A stretch of DNA of 64,000 bases from assembly GCA_964035545.1 (NCBI GenBank), contig OZ037770.1, forward strand, positions 3,887,662-3,951,661, written 5' to 3'. How positions within the stretch are numbered: position 1 is the first letter of the stretch; every line of letters starts with the position of its first letter. Of the stretch, positions 32,330 to 44,440 are shown piece by piece. The DNA comes from Bugula neritina (lineage: Eukaryota > Bryozoa > Gymnolaemata > Cheilostomatida > Bugulidae). Below the pieces are notes generated by a model that was given only the letters and a program-made list of their open reading frames with translations, was not told the origin of the DNA and ran no database searches. Position numbers and translations under genes: made by a program.

Positions 32330-33005
32330 AAAACTTTGCCTGCAATGTTAAGCCACGCCCACTGGTATCTACTATTACTATATGAAGTGTAATTATATTT
32401 GGGTTTATGTAGCAAAGATGAATTATATTTCTTGCACTACTGATACTAAAACATAAGAATGGATGTTGCACAATAATATTATTATAAAGTTAAAAGATAT
32501 CAGTTTCGGCTACATAAAAAATGTAGATGATATTCGTCATATTTGTGTAACAATAAACCAACAACTATTTTGATATAACAAATGCTCTGTTGTAATTCAC
32601 ATGAGAATGGCCTTCAGCAACATTTAAAGTGTTTCAAAAATAAATTATTAAAAAATAGAGTTTAGGTGAGTCCGATTATGGAAGAAAATCAGTGCGTAAC
32701 AAAAATGATCATGGAAAATATAATTAATTCATCAGCCCTAAAGCCATTATTGGAGAGTTGTCGTCGTCAACTTTGGGGCGCAGAGCGAAACTTATGTGAC
32801 CAAAGTCTAAATTGCGAGTAGCAACTGAGCTACACGATGTTGAAAATGCCACCTCAATAAGAGCTTCACTGATTCCATTTCGTGCACTTCTACATATATG
32901 CCAGTTATCAAAATATTAATAATAAAAATGAATAGTTAATAATTAAAGTACTCCAGTATCCCATATTATTCTTGTTTATTTTATGATCACAATTTTTTTC
33001 AAAAC
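32330..33005. other. Non-coding stretch, nothing recognised
   Basis: No supported frame or RNA. Confidence 0.4.
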
Positions 33006-33014
33006 AAGTTCGGT

Positions 33015-33640
33015 AACATTAATAGTAGTAACATTAATAGTAATACTAATTTTAATAGTATTTACTTTTAATATTACTAATATTAATTACTGTTAGTAAT
33101 TACTAATTACTAAAAGTAAAAGTAAGTTAGTGTTACTGTTACTATTACATTTACTGTATTAGTATTAGTAATACTAATACAGTAATACTATTACTATTAG
33201 TATTAGTAATACTATTAGCATTAGTACTATAACTATTAGTATTAGTATTACTATTAGTATAAATAGTAGTAAAACTGAATTAGGTTAAAAATTATTATTA
33301 AATCCAATTTGTAATGTAATATTATAATATCAATTATAATTTTTATTAATAAAATTATTAATATTCATTAAACATGAAAAATGCAATTGATATCCTAATC
33401 CGGTAATCGTTGAAGTTGACAAATTTCAGTTTCAGTGTTACTGTTATACTAATACTATCACTATGAGTATGATATTCATAGCGACTTATGCTATTAGTAT
33501 TAGTATCACTATTAGTTTTACTGTTAGTATTACTCACTATTACTATTACTATTAGTATTACCATTACTAATAGTAATAGTAATACTAATACTAATAACTA
33601 CTATTAGTAAGTATTAGTAATACTTATACTTATAGTGTTA
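33015..33640. repeat. Degenerate trinucleotide-type repeat (ACT/AGT/ATT)
   Basis: Long runs built from TAGTATTAG, TACTATTACTATTAG and their complements, forming many short palindromes. It interleaves with unique sequence at about 33260-33420. Confidence 0.75.
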
Positions 33641-34433
33641 GTGATTTAGTATGGCCCATCTTGATGATAATATTAAAAGTGACTCCATGTTATACCCAAT
33701 CACAATGATTATGGTTGACAAATTTACAATAACAATGCTAATACTAATAGTAATTTGATATCGCAGTGTGAATCTTTGGCTTATACTGTTATATATGATG
33801 CTCATACACTTTGACTTGCACTGATCCCCATTAATTATTAGTAAGATGATCTTCTGTGATAATGTTTTTGTTACTGATTAGTGGGTCGCCAAGACTGATG
33901 AGTGAATGTTTATTATGAATCCGTAATATTTCATAGTTTATTGTTATATTCATGCCGTTGTTGATACTCGCAGCTACACTGCTTTATTGCTGATCATGCT
34001 CGTAGTGGTACTAATAACCTAATAGTAATAGTGGTGGTGCTAATCATATTCATCATGATGTAAGAGTGTGAAGTGGTCACTCCGATTAGTTGAACTTAAT
34101 AAATTTACATTCAATATATTTACTGAAAAGCTGTTTGATGAAGATGTGTTCCTATTTTGTATGAACACTCGAAATGACACTTTCTACTGTATGTGTCAGT
34201 TATATATCAAGTTTTCATTATGATCATAATTTAAAAATGACTCAAAATTGTTTTACTTCTGTCACTATTACTATTATTTTATTTTTGTACCTAGTTTTTG
34301 CTTTATTGAATGTACTAAAGGTATCATTGTATTCATAATTAATTTCATAAAATTAGAATTTAACCAACTTCATCATTGATTTAAAAATACCATTTACTTT
34401 TAAGGGATATGTGATGTAGTCTGCCATTGACTG
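33641..34433. other. Upstream region of the TMTC gene
   Basis: AT-rich. No clear promoter element could be picked out by eye. The coding start is at 34434. Confidence 0.4.
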
Positions 34434-34622
34434 ATGATGCTATCTGACAAGCTATGTCTCGGTCTGTTAGTGGCTGTGTGTCTTGTAGTGTACCAAGGAG
34501 CTCTCCACTGTGACTTTGTGTTTGATGATGTGTTCGCGGTTAAGGAGAATAAAGACCTCAGGCCAGAAACCTCCTATCTTAACTTGTTCTATAATGACTT
34601 CTGGGGCACTCCCATGAGTAAA
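34434..34622 (+). CDS. TMTC: TMTC exon 1
   Basis: Two adjacent ATGs; translation begins [20 protein letters not shown], a signal-anchor/first membrane helix, then the luminal FDD motif. The donor is AAA|GTATGT (phase 0). An earlier GTAAAG would break the frame with exon 2. Confidence 0.88.
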
Positions 34623-37600
34623 GTATGTTGTTTATTCTAGCCCTTATGTAGCTTATCAAAACGTTCAGTAACTGAGTTTATTTAATAATATAGTTCCCTG
34701 ATTGATCAGCTGTATATCTAACTAAGTTTTCATACATATTCTGTTTGTTGCAATAATTTGGTTTTTCTTCAAGTTCATGAACTCAGCTCCTTGATAAAAG
34801 TGAGTTTTATTTGAGTTTATATAATGATATGTTTTAATTTTATCTCTTTGTATGCTTTTGTGGTAATAATTTAGTGTTTTATTTTGGTATTTGTTTATTT
34901 TGTGTCACCACTTTATTTTCTCAAGTTACTCAAGCTGTTATGTTTATTTTTTACACTGCACTAACTATACATTTATGTTTTTAGTTATTGATTAATCAAT
35001 GTTACTCTCAGAAACCTTTAAGCCTTTTGAGTAAAAACTTTTATGGTTTTATGATAATATCAACAGTTTCCCGCATTATAATTCTGAGATATTTCTTGTA
35101 GGAGAAAAGTCACAAATCCTATCGACCTCTAACTGTACTCACTTTCCGATTGAATTACTGGTTTGGAGAACTGGAGCCGTATGGATATCACTTACTCAAC
35201 ATCATTCTACACTCATTAGTCACTGTCCAGTTTTATTGGTGAGCTCAGGCTATGTGAAGATATATTCAATTTTTGTATATTCTCAGGCTATGTAAAGATA
35301 TACTTAAGTATTGTATACTCTCAGGCTATGTAAAGATATACTCAAGTAATGTGTACTCTTAGGCTATGTAAAGATATACTCAAGTATTGTATACTCTCAG
35401 GCTATGTAGAGATATACCCAAGTATTGTATACTCTGAGGCTATGTAAAGATATACTCAAGTATTGTATACTTTCAGGCTATGTAAAGATATAATCAAGTA
35501 TTGTGTACTCTTAGGCTATGTAAAGATATACTCAAGTATTGTATACTCTCAGGCTATGTAAAGATATACTCAAGTATTGTATACTCTCAGGCTATGTAAA
35601 GATATACTCAAGTATTGTATACTCTCAGGTTATGTAAAGATGTACTCAAGTATTTTATACTCTCAGGCTATGTAAAGATATACTCAAGTATTGTATACTC
35701 TCAGGTTATGTAAAGATATACTCAAGTATTGTATACTCTCAGGCTATGTAAAGATATACTCAAGTATTGTATACTCTCAGGCTATGTAAAGATATACTTA
35801 AGTATTGTATACTCTCAGGCTATGTAAAGATATACTCAAGTATTGTATACTCTCAGGCTATGTAAAGATATACTCAAGTATTGTATACTCTCAGGCTATG
35901 TAAAGATATACTCAAGTATTGTATACTCTCAGGCTATGTAAAGATATACTCAAGTATTGTATACTCCCAGGCTATGTATAGATATACTCAAGTATTGTAT
36001 ACTCTCAGGCTATGTAAAGATATACTTAAGTATTGTATACTCTCAGGCTATGTAAAGATATACTAAAGTATTGTATACTCTCAGGCTATGTAAAGATATA
36101 CTCAAGTATTGTATACTCTCAGGCTATGTAAAGATATACTCAAGTATTGTATACTCTCAGGCTATGTAAAGATATACTCAAGTATTGTATACTCTCAGGC
36201 TATGTAAAGATATACTCAAGTATTGTATACTCCCAGGCTATGTATAGATATACTCAAGTATTGTATACTCTCAGGCTATGTAAAGATATACTCAAGTATT
36301 GTATACTCTCAGGCTATGTAAAGATATACTCAAGTATTGTATACTCTCAGGCTATGTAAAGATATACTCAAGTATTGTATACTCTCAGGCTATGTAAAGA
36401 TATACTCAAGTATTGTATACTCCCAGGCTATGTATAGATATACTCAAGTATTGTATACTCTCAGGCTATGTAAAGATATACTGTAGTATTGTATACTCTC
36501 AGGTTATGTAAAGATATACTCAAGTATTGTATACTCTCAGGCTATGTAAAGATATACTCAAGTATTGTATACTCTCAGGCTATGTAAAGATATACTTAAG
36601 TATTGTATACTCTCAGGCTATGTAAAGATATACTCAAGTATTGTATACTCTCAGGCTATGTAAAGATATACTCAAGTATTGTATACTCTCAGGCTATGTA
36701 AAGATATACTCAAGTATTGTATACTCTCAGGCTATGTAAAGATATACTCAAGTATTGTATACTCCCAGGCTATGTATAGATATACTCAAGTATTGTATAC
36801 TCTCAGGCTATGTAAAGATATACTTAAGTATTGTATACTCTCAGGCTATGTAAAGATATACTAAAGTATTGTATACTCTCAGGCTATGTAAAGATATACT
36901 CAAGTATTGTATACTCTCAGGCTATGTAAAGATATACTCAAGTATTGTATACTCTCAGGCTATGTAAAGATATACTCAAGTATTGTATACTCTCAGGCTA
37001 TGTAAAGATATACTCAAGTGCTGTGCGATGGCTAGCCTCAGTTCCTCACTCTTATTTGCCGTTCACCCGGTGCATGTTGAAGCTGTGACTGGCATTGTGG
37101 GTCGGGCCGAATTACTTTCTGCCTCACTGGCTTTATTAGTCATGCTGGTATACGACAAGTCAATCCACAGCAAAGGTAGGGAGCACTGCATTGTCATACT
37201 GACACATGTCAATGAGGTCATCACTAATGTTTTAGAGACTGAGATCAGTCTAATTGATTTAATCATCTATTAAATTATTCATTCAATGTAGTCTTTAGCT
37301 ACATGAGTCAGCTTTGTGTTCAGTTGAAATGGAGTTTTGTATTCTAAAACAAGAAAAATATTTCTGAAGTACAAAATTTGTTACCCGATGAAATATTTAC
37401 TGGAGTTGTTTTCCTTTTTTACCAAATAATCAGTCGGCCTATCTACCAATATAATATTTTGCGTTTATTTCTACTTTGTGAATGGCAGATAAACAGTCTA
37501 CTAGTAATCACTCTCCTGTATCTTCACTACTCTGCTACCTGTTAACTCTAAACCTTTCAGGTATATTTGGTTACCTGTGTACTGTACTGTTGCTGTTGGC

Positions 37601-40600
37601 TGCCACTCTGTGTAAGGAACAAGGCATCACCATCTCTGCCGTCTGCCTGCTCTACGATCTATTTATAGTACAACAGGTAAGGAGTACCTGCACCTTGGTG
37701 TCACTCAATGCTTGAGTTACAGCAGGGCTGTCCAACAAGCGGCCCCAGGGTCGGATGTGGCCCCCCCAGCCTACATAGCTATGTGTGGCCCTCAAAAGCA
37801 TCACAAATAAAGTTATATTTGAATGTGAGTTTGTGGAAAACTGCACTTTAAATGTCCTATTTTTATATAAATTAAAAACATGCAGCCTGCAGTAGTGATA
37901 AACACTTTATTGTGTGATGATTCATAGAGATTTGGAATAAATTTATTTGAAAATTACTGATACTTTGGCTCCCCCAGCTCAGACTATATTTACAATGTGA
38001 CCCTCACCACCAGAATATTTCCTTTCAGGGACTCTGAAAAGGTTGGACAACCCTTAATTACAGTTTAGTGATAAGTGATGACCTGTTTAGTAGTAGCAAG
38101 TAGTTAATCAAAGTAGTCCAGGCTGCATCACCTAAACTTGTATCTATGGAAATGGTAGTAGATTCTAACCTACACTGTGGTTGCTATGGAAACACATTAT
38201 ATACTATAATTAGACCAACCAAGTGTTCAAAAATATGCTGCAGTCAATTTTACATAATGCACATTTATACAGTTGATTTTGCCTTCCCATAACATAAAAT
38301 GTACTTTTCTGGTTCACATAGTTTCTTTACTCAGTAAATCTTTGCATTCTATCACTAAGTGCCGTCTTACAAATGAGCTTCAAATTAAAATGTCCTTTAA
38401 ATAGAATATTTTAATAAAACACACAAACTTAGACCAGAGTATTAGTATTGTTGATGTCAATGAACACGGATATGGTATTGTGATGTCATTTTAACTTGTA
38501 TTGCAGATGGTATTGAAAGATGTGTTGGATTTAGCAAAGAAAGTGTTAACTATGAAGTTGTCTTCCCTTTCCTTGTCACACAAGCAGCTGATATACAGAA
38601 CTGTGTTCATGGTTACTTCAGTCATTCTGATTTTGATACTTCGAGTTGGTGTCATGGGGGCACAACTACCTGTATTTACCACGTGAGCTATGAAAACGTC
38701 TATAAGCAGCTTCGAGTTGGGGGTGACTGAGTGCAGTAGTTTGGGATTCTCAATTTCTCCACACTTGAGAATCTCAAACTACTGCTCTCAGTGACCCCCA
38801 GTTCGGAGATAGTTATATTTTGGAGTTGAGGGTTCCAACCTAACCCCCTTAACTCCAAACTACTGCACTCAGTTACCCAGTAAGCAGAGCTGTTTATAAA
38901 ACCATCCGTGAGATATAATGTCGGGTTAATAAGTATTGCTTCATGCAGGTAAAGTTTCATTCTAAATTCTTTTAAAGTTAGAAATGAATGAATTCTTTTT
39001 TTTAACAAAGTGTAATATTTGATATATTTTGTCCCCTCAGCTACGTTGGAAAGTTTTGCAAAGTGACTTTATATTGTTTAGCCTGAGTATCTGTTGCTCC
39101 AGTCTTCTTACTTTTCGGGTGCCGGTTTAGCAAACCTCATTTACTAAACGTTTTGAGGATAATAATTTTTCAACCAATTTGCGCTAGTTTCTAAATCAAT
39201 ACTTGATGCAAAAAGTTTTCCTGTATTTCTGAAATTCAGTCATTTTATGTTATAGCCTCTGTTCTAAGCTAAGTATACAGTGTTTGGTTGATCTCAGACT
39301 TGCTTTATTATTAGTAATACAAAGCTTTAAATGCTATACTTTCCTCATAATATTCTCCCTTCTGTTTATTTTGTAGATTTGATAACCCAGCTAGTAATGA
39401 GACAACTCCCTACAGACAACTGACTTACAACTATCTAGTAGCTGTTAACATGTGCTTGTTGGTATGCCCCGCCTACCTCTGCTGTGATTGGTCAATGGGT
39501 ACTGTGCCTGTCATACAGTCTTTTCTAGACTATAGGAATGTGTGTACAGTTGCAGCATATATAGCAGTCTTCAGACTGGTCAAATACTCTATTCAGTTCA
39601 GATCTACCTTCTCAGACAGAATATTTATGGTGAATAGCTCCTTATAGCTGAAAATATTTAACTTTTTGAAACTATCATTACATCTTAGTGAAGTTTTCTT
39701 TCCTTAGCTTACACTGTTTCCTCAGTATAGCTAATGATTAAACCATTGTCTATTGCCTTGTATGTTGTAGTCATTAGTGCTGATAGTATTTCCATTTCTA
39801 CCTGCCAGCAACCTGTTCTTCCCTATCGGCTTTGTTATAGCTGCGAGAGTGCTTTATATACCTAGCTTAGGATACTGTCTTCTGATTGGCTCAGTATTCA
39901 CCTACCTGTATAACCAACACAGGTAAATCCGTTAGAGTGTGTGTGCGTTCGTGTGTGTGTACGTGTGCGTTCGTGTGTGTGTACGTGTGCTTTCGTGTGT
40001 GTGTGCTGTGATGTGCTGGTGTGTGTGTGCTGTGGTGTGCTGGTGTGGGGTGTGGGCGGGCGTGCGAGCGAGTGAGTGCGTTCTAATGCTATTTCACAGG
40101 CTGATCCTAGTTTCAAGGGAGCGCTATTTAACTTAGCCTTACTTCTAACAAACAATTTGCAGCGGCTGTCGGACGCCATCCCCTACCTGAATAGAAATAT
40201 CCAACTATATCCTGACCACGTTAAGAGTTACCTTCTCCTGGGAGATATCGCCATAAATCATAAGAAAGACCTCCAACTGGCTGAACAGGTGAATTTCTGG
40301 TGTATATTTAGTATTTCAAGTCTCACTTCTCACTTTTAGAGTTCAAATCAAAATGAAAAATAAACTGGTGTGTAAAAAACATGGCTTAGTGTGATTTATT
40401 TCTATTTACTAATAATTTGTATTGAACGTTAAAACAAAACAGACTTGTTAATGTTTATAATTTGATAGTGAGTGGAAAGTTGAACTGAATGGTTCTATAA
40501 GCAGCTCCGAGTTGGGGGTCACTGAGTGCAGTAGTTTCTGTGTTTGGAGTTAAAGGTTTCAATAAAGCAATAAACCCCAACTCTGAAGATAACTGCTGCA

Positions 40601-42596
40601 CTCAGTGACCCCCAACTCAGAGCTGCTTATAGAACCATTCAGTTGCACTAGTTAACTTTGTATACATGATATTATAAACTGCTTCCCTTAGTGTGTTTTT
40701 CCCTTAACTGCATTTCATTTACAACTAAGTATTTAGAAATATTAACTAATGAATATACCACATCTAATCTATGTAGGCTTCAGCTATTCAATATAAATCA
40801 ATTAATTTATATAACTGTACAGTTGTATATGCATATTGCTATGTAATCAATAGTAGTAGTGTGAAGTGCTGTATATAACAGTGTTGTATTGTGGGTAGTT
40901 AACCTATAGTATAATATAATAAGTACTTCACATAGTAATATGAACTCTATTTAGTCTAGTGTCTAGCTATGTTCACCTTTCTTCTAATCAATAGTTCACC
41001 CACCTTTCCCTCAATAACTATAATTTGTAACTATAGATTTATCCAACATTGAGGATTTCGAAATTTAAGAGTTGTGTTCCTTTAAAGACAGTTATAGTTA
41101 ATTCTTACGACACAGAAATTGACTGCCTTCACTAATAAAAAGGATATTGGTTTTGTCATTTCTTTCATTTTTAAATATTTTATTTTTACTAGTTATAACT
41201 TTGTAATTATGTTTCAACTTTTATTGACCCTCCGTGTTTCAATATAATATAATGAAATATAATACCATGTTATTATGACCATTATGTTATTATAATTATA
41301 TATTAAAAAGTTAGTTATATATAGTAACATAATCATAGCACACTATCCTATATATCACAGACCAAGGTTACATATTTGCATGTTCTTCACAACTTGGTAG
41401 TAAAATACTGCTAATTACAGGCAATTATTCAGACATTACTTTCACAATCCTCTCCCCTGGCAACTGTAATTGGCTATTTATTGTTAGTCTTCATCTTAGT
41501 GTAAGTAGTGTTTAGCTACTGTAGGTTATGAGTCTCTGCAGAATTGATAACTTCATGTTATTGATTGCTCATATAACAGTTCATTAGTTACATCTCTATT
41601 CACACTTCATTAGTTACATCCTTCTCACACGCTGCCTGCTGCCTTAGCTACTTCTGTCTTCATTTTCTAGTAACTGCCTAACTTTGTAACTCCATTTCAC
41701 TTTTGCAAAGTCCTTGAAATCTCTCGTCATACTAAACTTTAAAACAAATATAATGTAATTCAAAAACTTGATTTCAATTTAAATTAGAAACTTTGTGTCA
41801 ATTTAAAATGAAAATTTGGTTCCAATTTGAATTACAAACTTGATTTCAATTTATAATTATAATCTTGATGTCAAATTTAAATTAAAACTTTTACATATAA
41901 GCATTGAGCAATAAGCTACACCAGATGTAGAAAATAGTATGCCTCAGTTTAAAGAGAATGTTATAAATAGAAACTGGGTCCCTTGTTATACTCAAATTGC
42001 CTCTAAACTTGTCAGCTTTGAGCAGTGGAACAACTATTCAATGTAGACCTTTGCTAATATTCAAAGTGATGGAAGTTTTGTAAAATATTCTTTAGTGTAG
42101 TATAATTATTGGTGTTATGCATGGGCCTTCCTCAAGTAAACACTGATGTCATCAGTTTATGCTGTGATGTCACTAGTTTAGGCTGTGTTGTCTCCGATTT
42201 CTGTAGCATTTATATAATTAACTTATGCATTGCTTTCACTATAGAATAGAATAATCAAATAATGTAGTCATGTCAACAGTTTGCACAGTTGACATTAGTT
42301 TATATTATGGTGTCACTAGTTTGTGTGGTGATGTCACTAGTTTATGTGGTGATGTCACTGGTGTATATATAATGAATTCACTTGTGTTGCAGTGTTTCTC
42401 CAAAGTAAAGAGTCTAGAACCCAGTAACATCCAGGGCCAACACAACCTCTGTGTAGTCTATGTGGAGAAGGGGGAGCTGGACCTAGCCGAATCCTGTCTT
42501 GCTGCCATCATGGCTGCTGCCCCCACTGAGCATTACGTCCAGCAGCACCTTGCCATTGTCAGACAGCGTCTAGCAGATATAGGAAGACCTACCTAG
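34434..42596 (+). CDS. TMTC: TMTC-family protein (transmembrane O-mannosyltransferase with TPRs), nine exons, middle missing
   Basis: Coding exons with GT/AG borders and matching phases: 34434-34622, 35102-35238, 37036-37175, 37561-37676, 38507-38682, 39377-39629, 39771-39922, then 40100-40288 and 42393-42596. TMTC proteins are multi-pass ER proteins that O-mannosylate cadherin-type domains in the lumen. The first loop has the FDD acidic motif ([19 protein letters not shown]), followed by [24 protein letters not shown] with VGRAELL, a KEQGIT segment, [10 protein letters not shown] and [13 protein letters not shown], all family landmarks. Exons 8-9 are the last TPRs. Exon 7 ends in phase 2 but exon 8 opens in phase 0, and only 177 nt separate them, so exons for the intervening membrane segments and early TPRs are absent. 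About 518 residues are visible, against about 740-940 in the family as I know it. The gene is either broken here or mis-assembled at the GT repeat. Confidence 0.9.
35102..35238 (+). CDS. TMTC: TMTC exon 2
   Basis: Acceptor TTCTTGTAG; reads [20 protein letters not shown] and ends in a membrane helix. Donor GTGAGC, phase 2. Confidence 0.9.
35244..37019 (+). repeat. 38-bp minisatellite filling TMTC intron 2, about 47 copies
   Basis: The unit is CTCAGGCTATGTAAAGATAT then ACTCAAGTATTGTATACT, 38 bp, in uninterrupted head-to-tail order. The first, most diverged copy begins 5 nt after the exon 2 donor and the last ends 16 nt before the exon 3 acceptor. Variant units (TCCCAGGCTATGTATAGA) sit near 35965, 36231, 36421 and 36763, all multiples of 38 apart. 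A block of 21 units (798 bp) is duplicated with its pattern of variants. There are no spacers, so it is not a CRISPR. The repeated Tyr/Leu-rich frames are artefacts of the unit. Confidence 0.95.
37036..37175 (+). CDS. TMTC: TMTC exon 3
   Basis: The acceptor GATGGCTAG|C restores the frame from exon 2 (phase 2); an earlier AG at 37019 would give a stop. It encodes [20 protein letters not shown], the conserved His-Pro-Val-His and Gly-Arg-Ala-Glu loop. Donor GTAGGG, phase 1. Confidence 0.9.
37561..37676 (+). CDS. TMTC: TMTC exon 4
   Basis: Acceptor CCTTTCAG; encodes a hydrophobic helix and [15 protein letters not shown], then DLFIVQQ. Donor GTAAGG, phase 0. Confidence 0.9.
37723..38055. mobile_element. 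hAT-type MITE, 333 bp, in a TMTC intron
   Basis: Ends CAGGGCTGTCCAAC and GTTGGACAACCCTT. Flanks AGTTACAG (37715-37722) and AATTACAG (38056-38063) agree at 7 of 8 positions. The subterminal GGCCCC / GTGGCCC blocks resemble the larger hAT at 28088. No coding capacity. Confidence 0.75.
38507..38682 (+). CDS. TMTC: TMTC exon 5
   Basis: Acceptor TATTGCAG; encodes a cytoplasmic/helix segment ending [25 protein letters not shown] fits the loop before the conserved DNPA segment. Donor GTGAGC, phase 2. Confidence 0.85.
38690..38905. repeat. Rearranged inverted-repeat MITE
   Basis: TCTATAAGCAGCTTCGAGTT then GGGGGTGACTGAGTGCAGTAGTTTG opens the block. Inverted versions of the same words follow twice (TGCTCTCAGTGACCCCCAG and TGCACTCAGTTACCC), with GGAGTTGAGGGTT between. 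It is a relative of the hairpin at 40483-40644 with an internal duplication. Confidence 0.6.
39377..39629 (+). CDS. TMTC: TMTC exon 6
   Basis: Acceptor TTTTGTAG; encodes [20 protein letters not shown], then [20 protein letters not shown] and LDYRNV. DNPA, RxLTYNYL and DWSMG are family signatures. Donor ATG|GTGAAT, phase 0. Confidence 0.9.
39771..39922 (+). CDS. TMTC: TMTC exon 7
   Basis: Acceptor TGTTGTAG; encodes [20 protein letters not shown] and [20 protein letters not shown]. In TMTCs as I know them the residue before the RVLY motif is Glu; here it is Ala, which may affect activity. Donor GTAAAT, phase 2. The next visible exon does not match this phase. Confidence 0.88.
39936..40078. repeat. 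GT-rich low-complexity tract
   Basis: Imperfect TGTG/TACG/TTCG repeats fill almost all of the short gap between TMTC exons 7 and 8. This is where several expected exons are absent. Confidence 0.8.
40100..40288 (+). CDS. TMTC: TMTC penultimate visible exon (TPRs)
   Basis: Acceptor TATTTCACAG, phase 0; reads [20 protein letters not shown] and [20 protein letters not shown], tetratricopeptide helices near the C-terminus of the family. Donor GTGAAT, phase 0. Confidence 0.88.
40483..40644. repeat. Near-perfect palindromic MITE, 162 bp
   Basis: Arms of about 53 nt (AACTGAATGGTTCTATAAGC, then AGCTCCGAGTTGGGGGTCAC and TGAGTGCAG) are repeated inverted at the other end with one mismatch. A short centre of about 56 nt separates them. 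It lies in the last TMTC intron and folds into one long hairpin. A rearranged relative is at 38690-38905. Confidence 0.8.
42393..42596 (+). CDS. TMTC: TMTC terminal exon
   Basis: Acceptor GTGTTGCAG; reads [40 protein letters not shown] and a final helix, then TAG at 42594-42596. It joins exon 8 in phase 0 and completes the C-terminal TPR. Confidence 0.9.
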   Translation, partial: CFSKVKSLEPSNIQGQHNLCVVYVEKGELDLAESCLAAIMAAAPTEHYVQQHLAIVRQRLADIGRPT

Positions 42597-43165
42597 TCAT
42601 TTATTAGCCTATAAAGTAGTTATCTGGAATGTTATTATACTACTCTAAAAATCTACACTCAGCCACTTATCAGGAGCATTAATCATGAATCTCATTAATT
42701 CTAGAATTTATTTTTGCAAAAACCTATTCTATACTGTTTGCTAGTGCTGAGCTGGTATCGTGGATGTCTTAGCATTTTCTGTACTCATGTTTCTTTAATT
42801 CTGAGCTTTTGAGGTCAAGTGGTGTAGTGCTGAAAACAGCAATTACCTAAAATGTCAAGGACTTGTAATAGGCCCAAAAGAAAAGTTGTTATCAAATACT
42901 GTTACTGGTGCAGCCCTACTATCTGTTTCACTGATAGCACAGCTCTAAAGACATTAAGTTACGGATTAGCTTAGCTTACTTCTATATTATGTATACTTAA
43001 TAACTGTTGAGAATTGAACTAATGGTATTAGAAGAACATATATTATAAAACTAGTTTTTGTGCATTTTAGTTTATTGTTGAATTTCTACTTTACTATTAT
43101 TTTGCTAAGCAGGGTATCATTCTAACTACTTGAATTATAATCTGTACATTCCTACTCTGTGATGA

Positions 43166-43171
43166 AATAAA
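43166..43171 (+). terminator. Polyadenylation signal candidate of TMTC
   Basis: AATAAA about 570 nt after the TMTC stop, in GATGAAATAAAATATATTTT. It is the clearest signal in the 3' region. Confidence 0.45.
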
Positions 43172-43199
43172 ATATATTTTGTAAATTGACATGTTATCA

Positions 43200-44440
43200 G
43201 TTTTCACATCCTGTGTATGAGCTGAATCCACCTTTGATTCATAATCACTGAAGAGGTCAATTTTTGTGAATAAATACCTCTAATAATTCCAAACCAGGTG
43301 TTTATGGCTTGTGACTTGAAACTTACTCAAGTTTGACTCTGACATGACTTGTAACTACTTGATGGTCACCCATCCTAATAAATTTCACAGCATAATAAAT
43401 TACAGTATAATTTAACACACCTGTAATATAGCACAGGCTTTTTTCAGTGCATTGAACTATGAATGCCATTTAGACTTAATTCTATATACAAACCATCTAG
43501 ATTTTAGACTCAGTGTTATATTATGTTCTAGTTGCTGGGACTTTACATAAGCTGGGAGAGCTTTTCCCTAATGCATGATAGATTTTCACATGTCAGCGAT
43601 GCCAGCTATATTATGCTTTTTCCACATTAATTACAGCTACGGCTAAAAGCTAACCTTCTTTTTCACTATAGTTTGAAAACCCAGAACTTCCACCTATCCA
43701 CACTTACATCTCACACTTAAAACTTGCAACTTATAACGTATGATAAAACTTTTTCACATTGCTAGTTTTTTTCAGTCCGCAACAATAAATATTTCTATAC
43801 ACTTAAAACACAACACTAGTAAAGACTTCTTGCTATAATATACACAATTTATACTGAGTATTATATACTAGTTAGACTTATTGCTATTCAGATAATACAT
43901 TTCTCATTGCTACATAAGTTGCATCTGTTAGTTAAGTTTTAGTACAATTTACATATTTTAATAATACTCCAGTTTCACAGGGTATAACATCAATTTTTCA
44001 ACTTCAACCAAATGAAGAATGTTCTTTGCCAACCCTCTCATGTATGACTATTACGTATATCTATATACTAGTATACATACTAGTACCTATACCTAAAACT
44101 TTATATACTGCCATGGAAAGATAATATCAGAAGTTGCTCTACAATGCAGCTTCAACTCTCATCATGTAGCAGATATATAAATTAATCGAAATTATTACAA
44201 GTAAAGGAGACAACTTCCAAACCTAAGCAAGAAACTCTACTTAGAAGTGCTATATGTATACCAATTAAACTATAATATCTTAAACCGATTAGAAAATCTT
44301 GCAAGAAGAGGGACAACTTTGAACATCTTCAGGACTAAAGTTTAGTTGACTGAGTTTTAGATATCCTTACTACTACTAGATTATATGGCATAAGTTTTAT
44401 TTTCAAACAATGAAAATTCAACAATGAGCTGAAAATAAAA
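43200..44440. other. Non-coding stretch, nothing recognised
   Basis: AT-rich with no supported frame, RNA or repeat. Confidence 0.45.

Noticed and set aside
34426-34440. CTGATGA word as a further hammerhead core
   Set aside because: No GAAA or cleavage triplet with matching stems nearby; it overlaps the TMTC start codons.
35881-37016. Repeated Tyr/Leu/Lys-rich frames that look like a tandem-repeat protein
   Set aside because: They are the 38-bp minisatellite read through; three units make 38 codons. They lie in an intron with good splice borders on both sides.
35244-37019. CRISPR-like regular repeat array
   Set aside because: Units are directly adjacent with no spacers, and the context is a eukaryotic intron.
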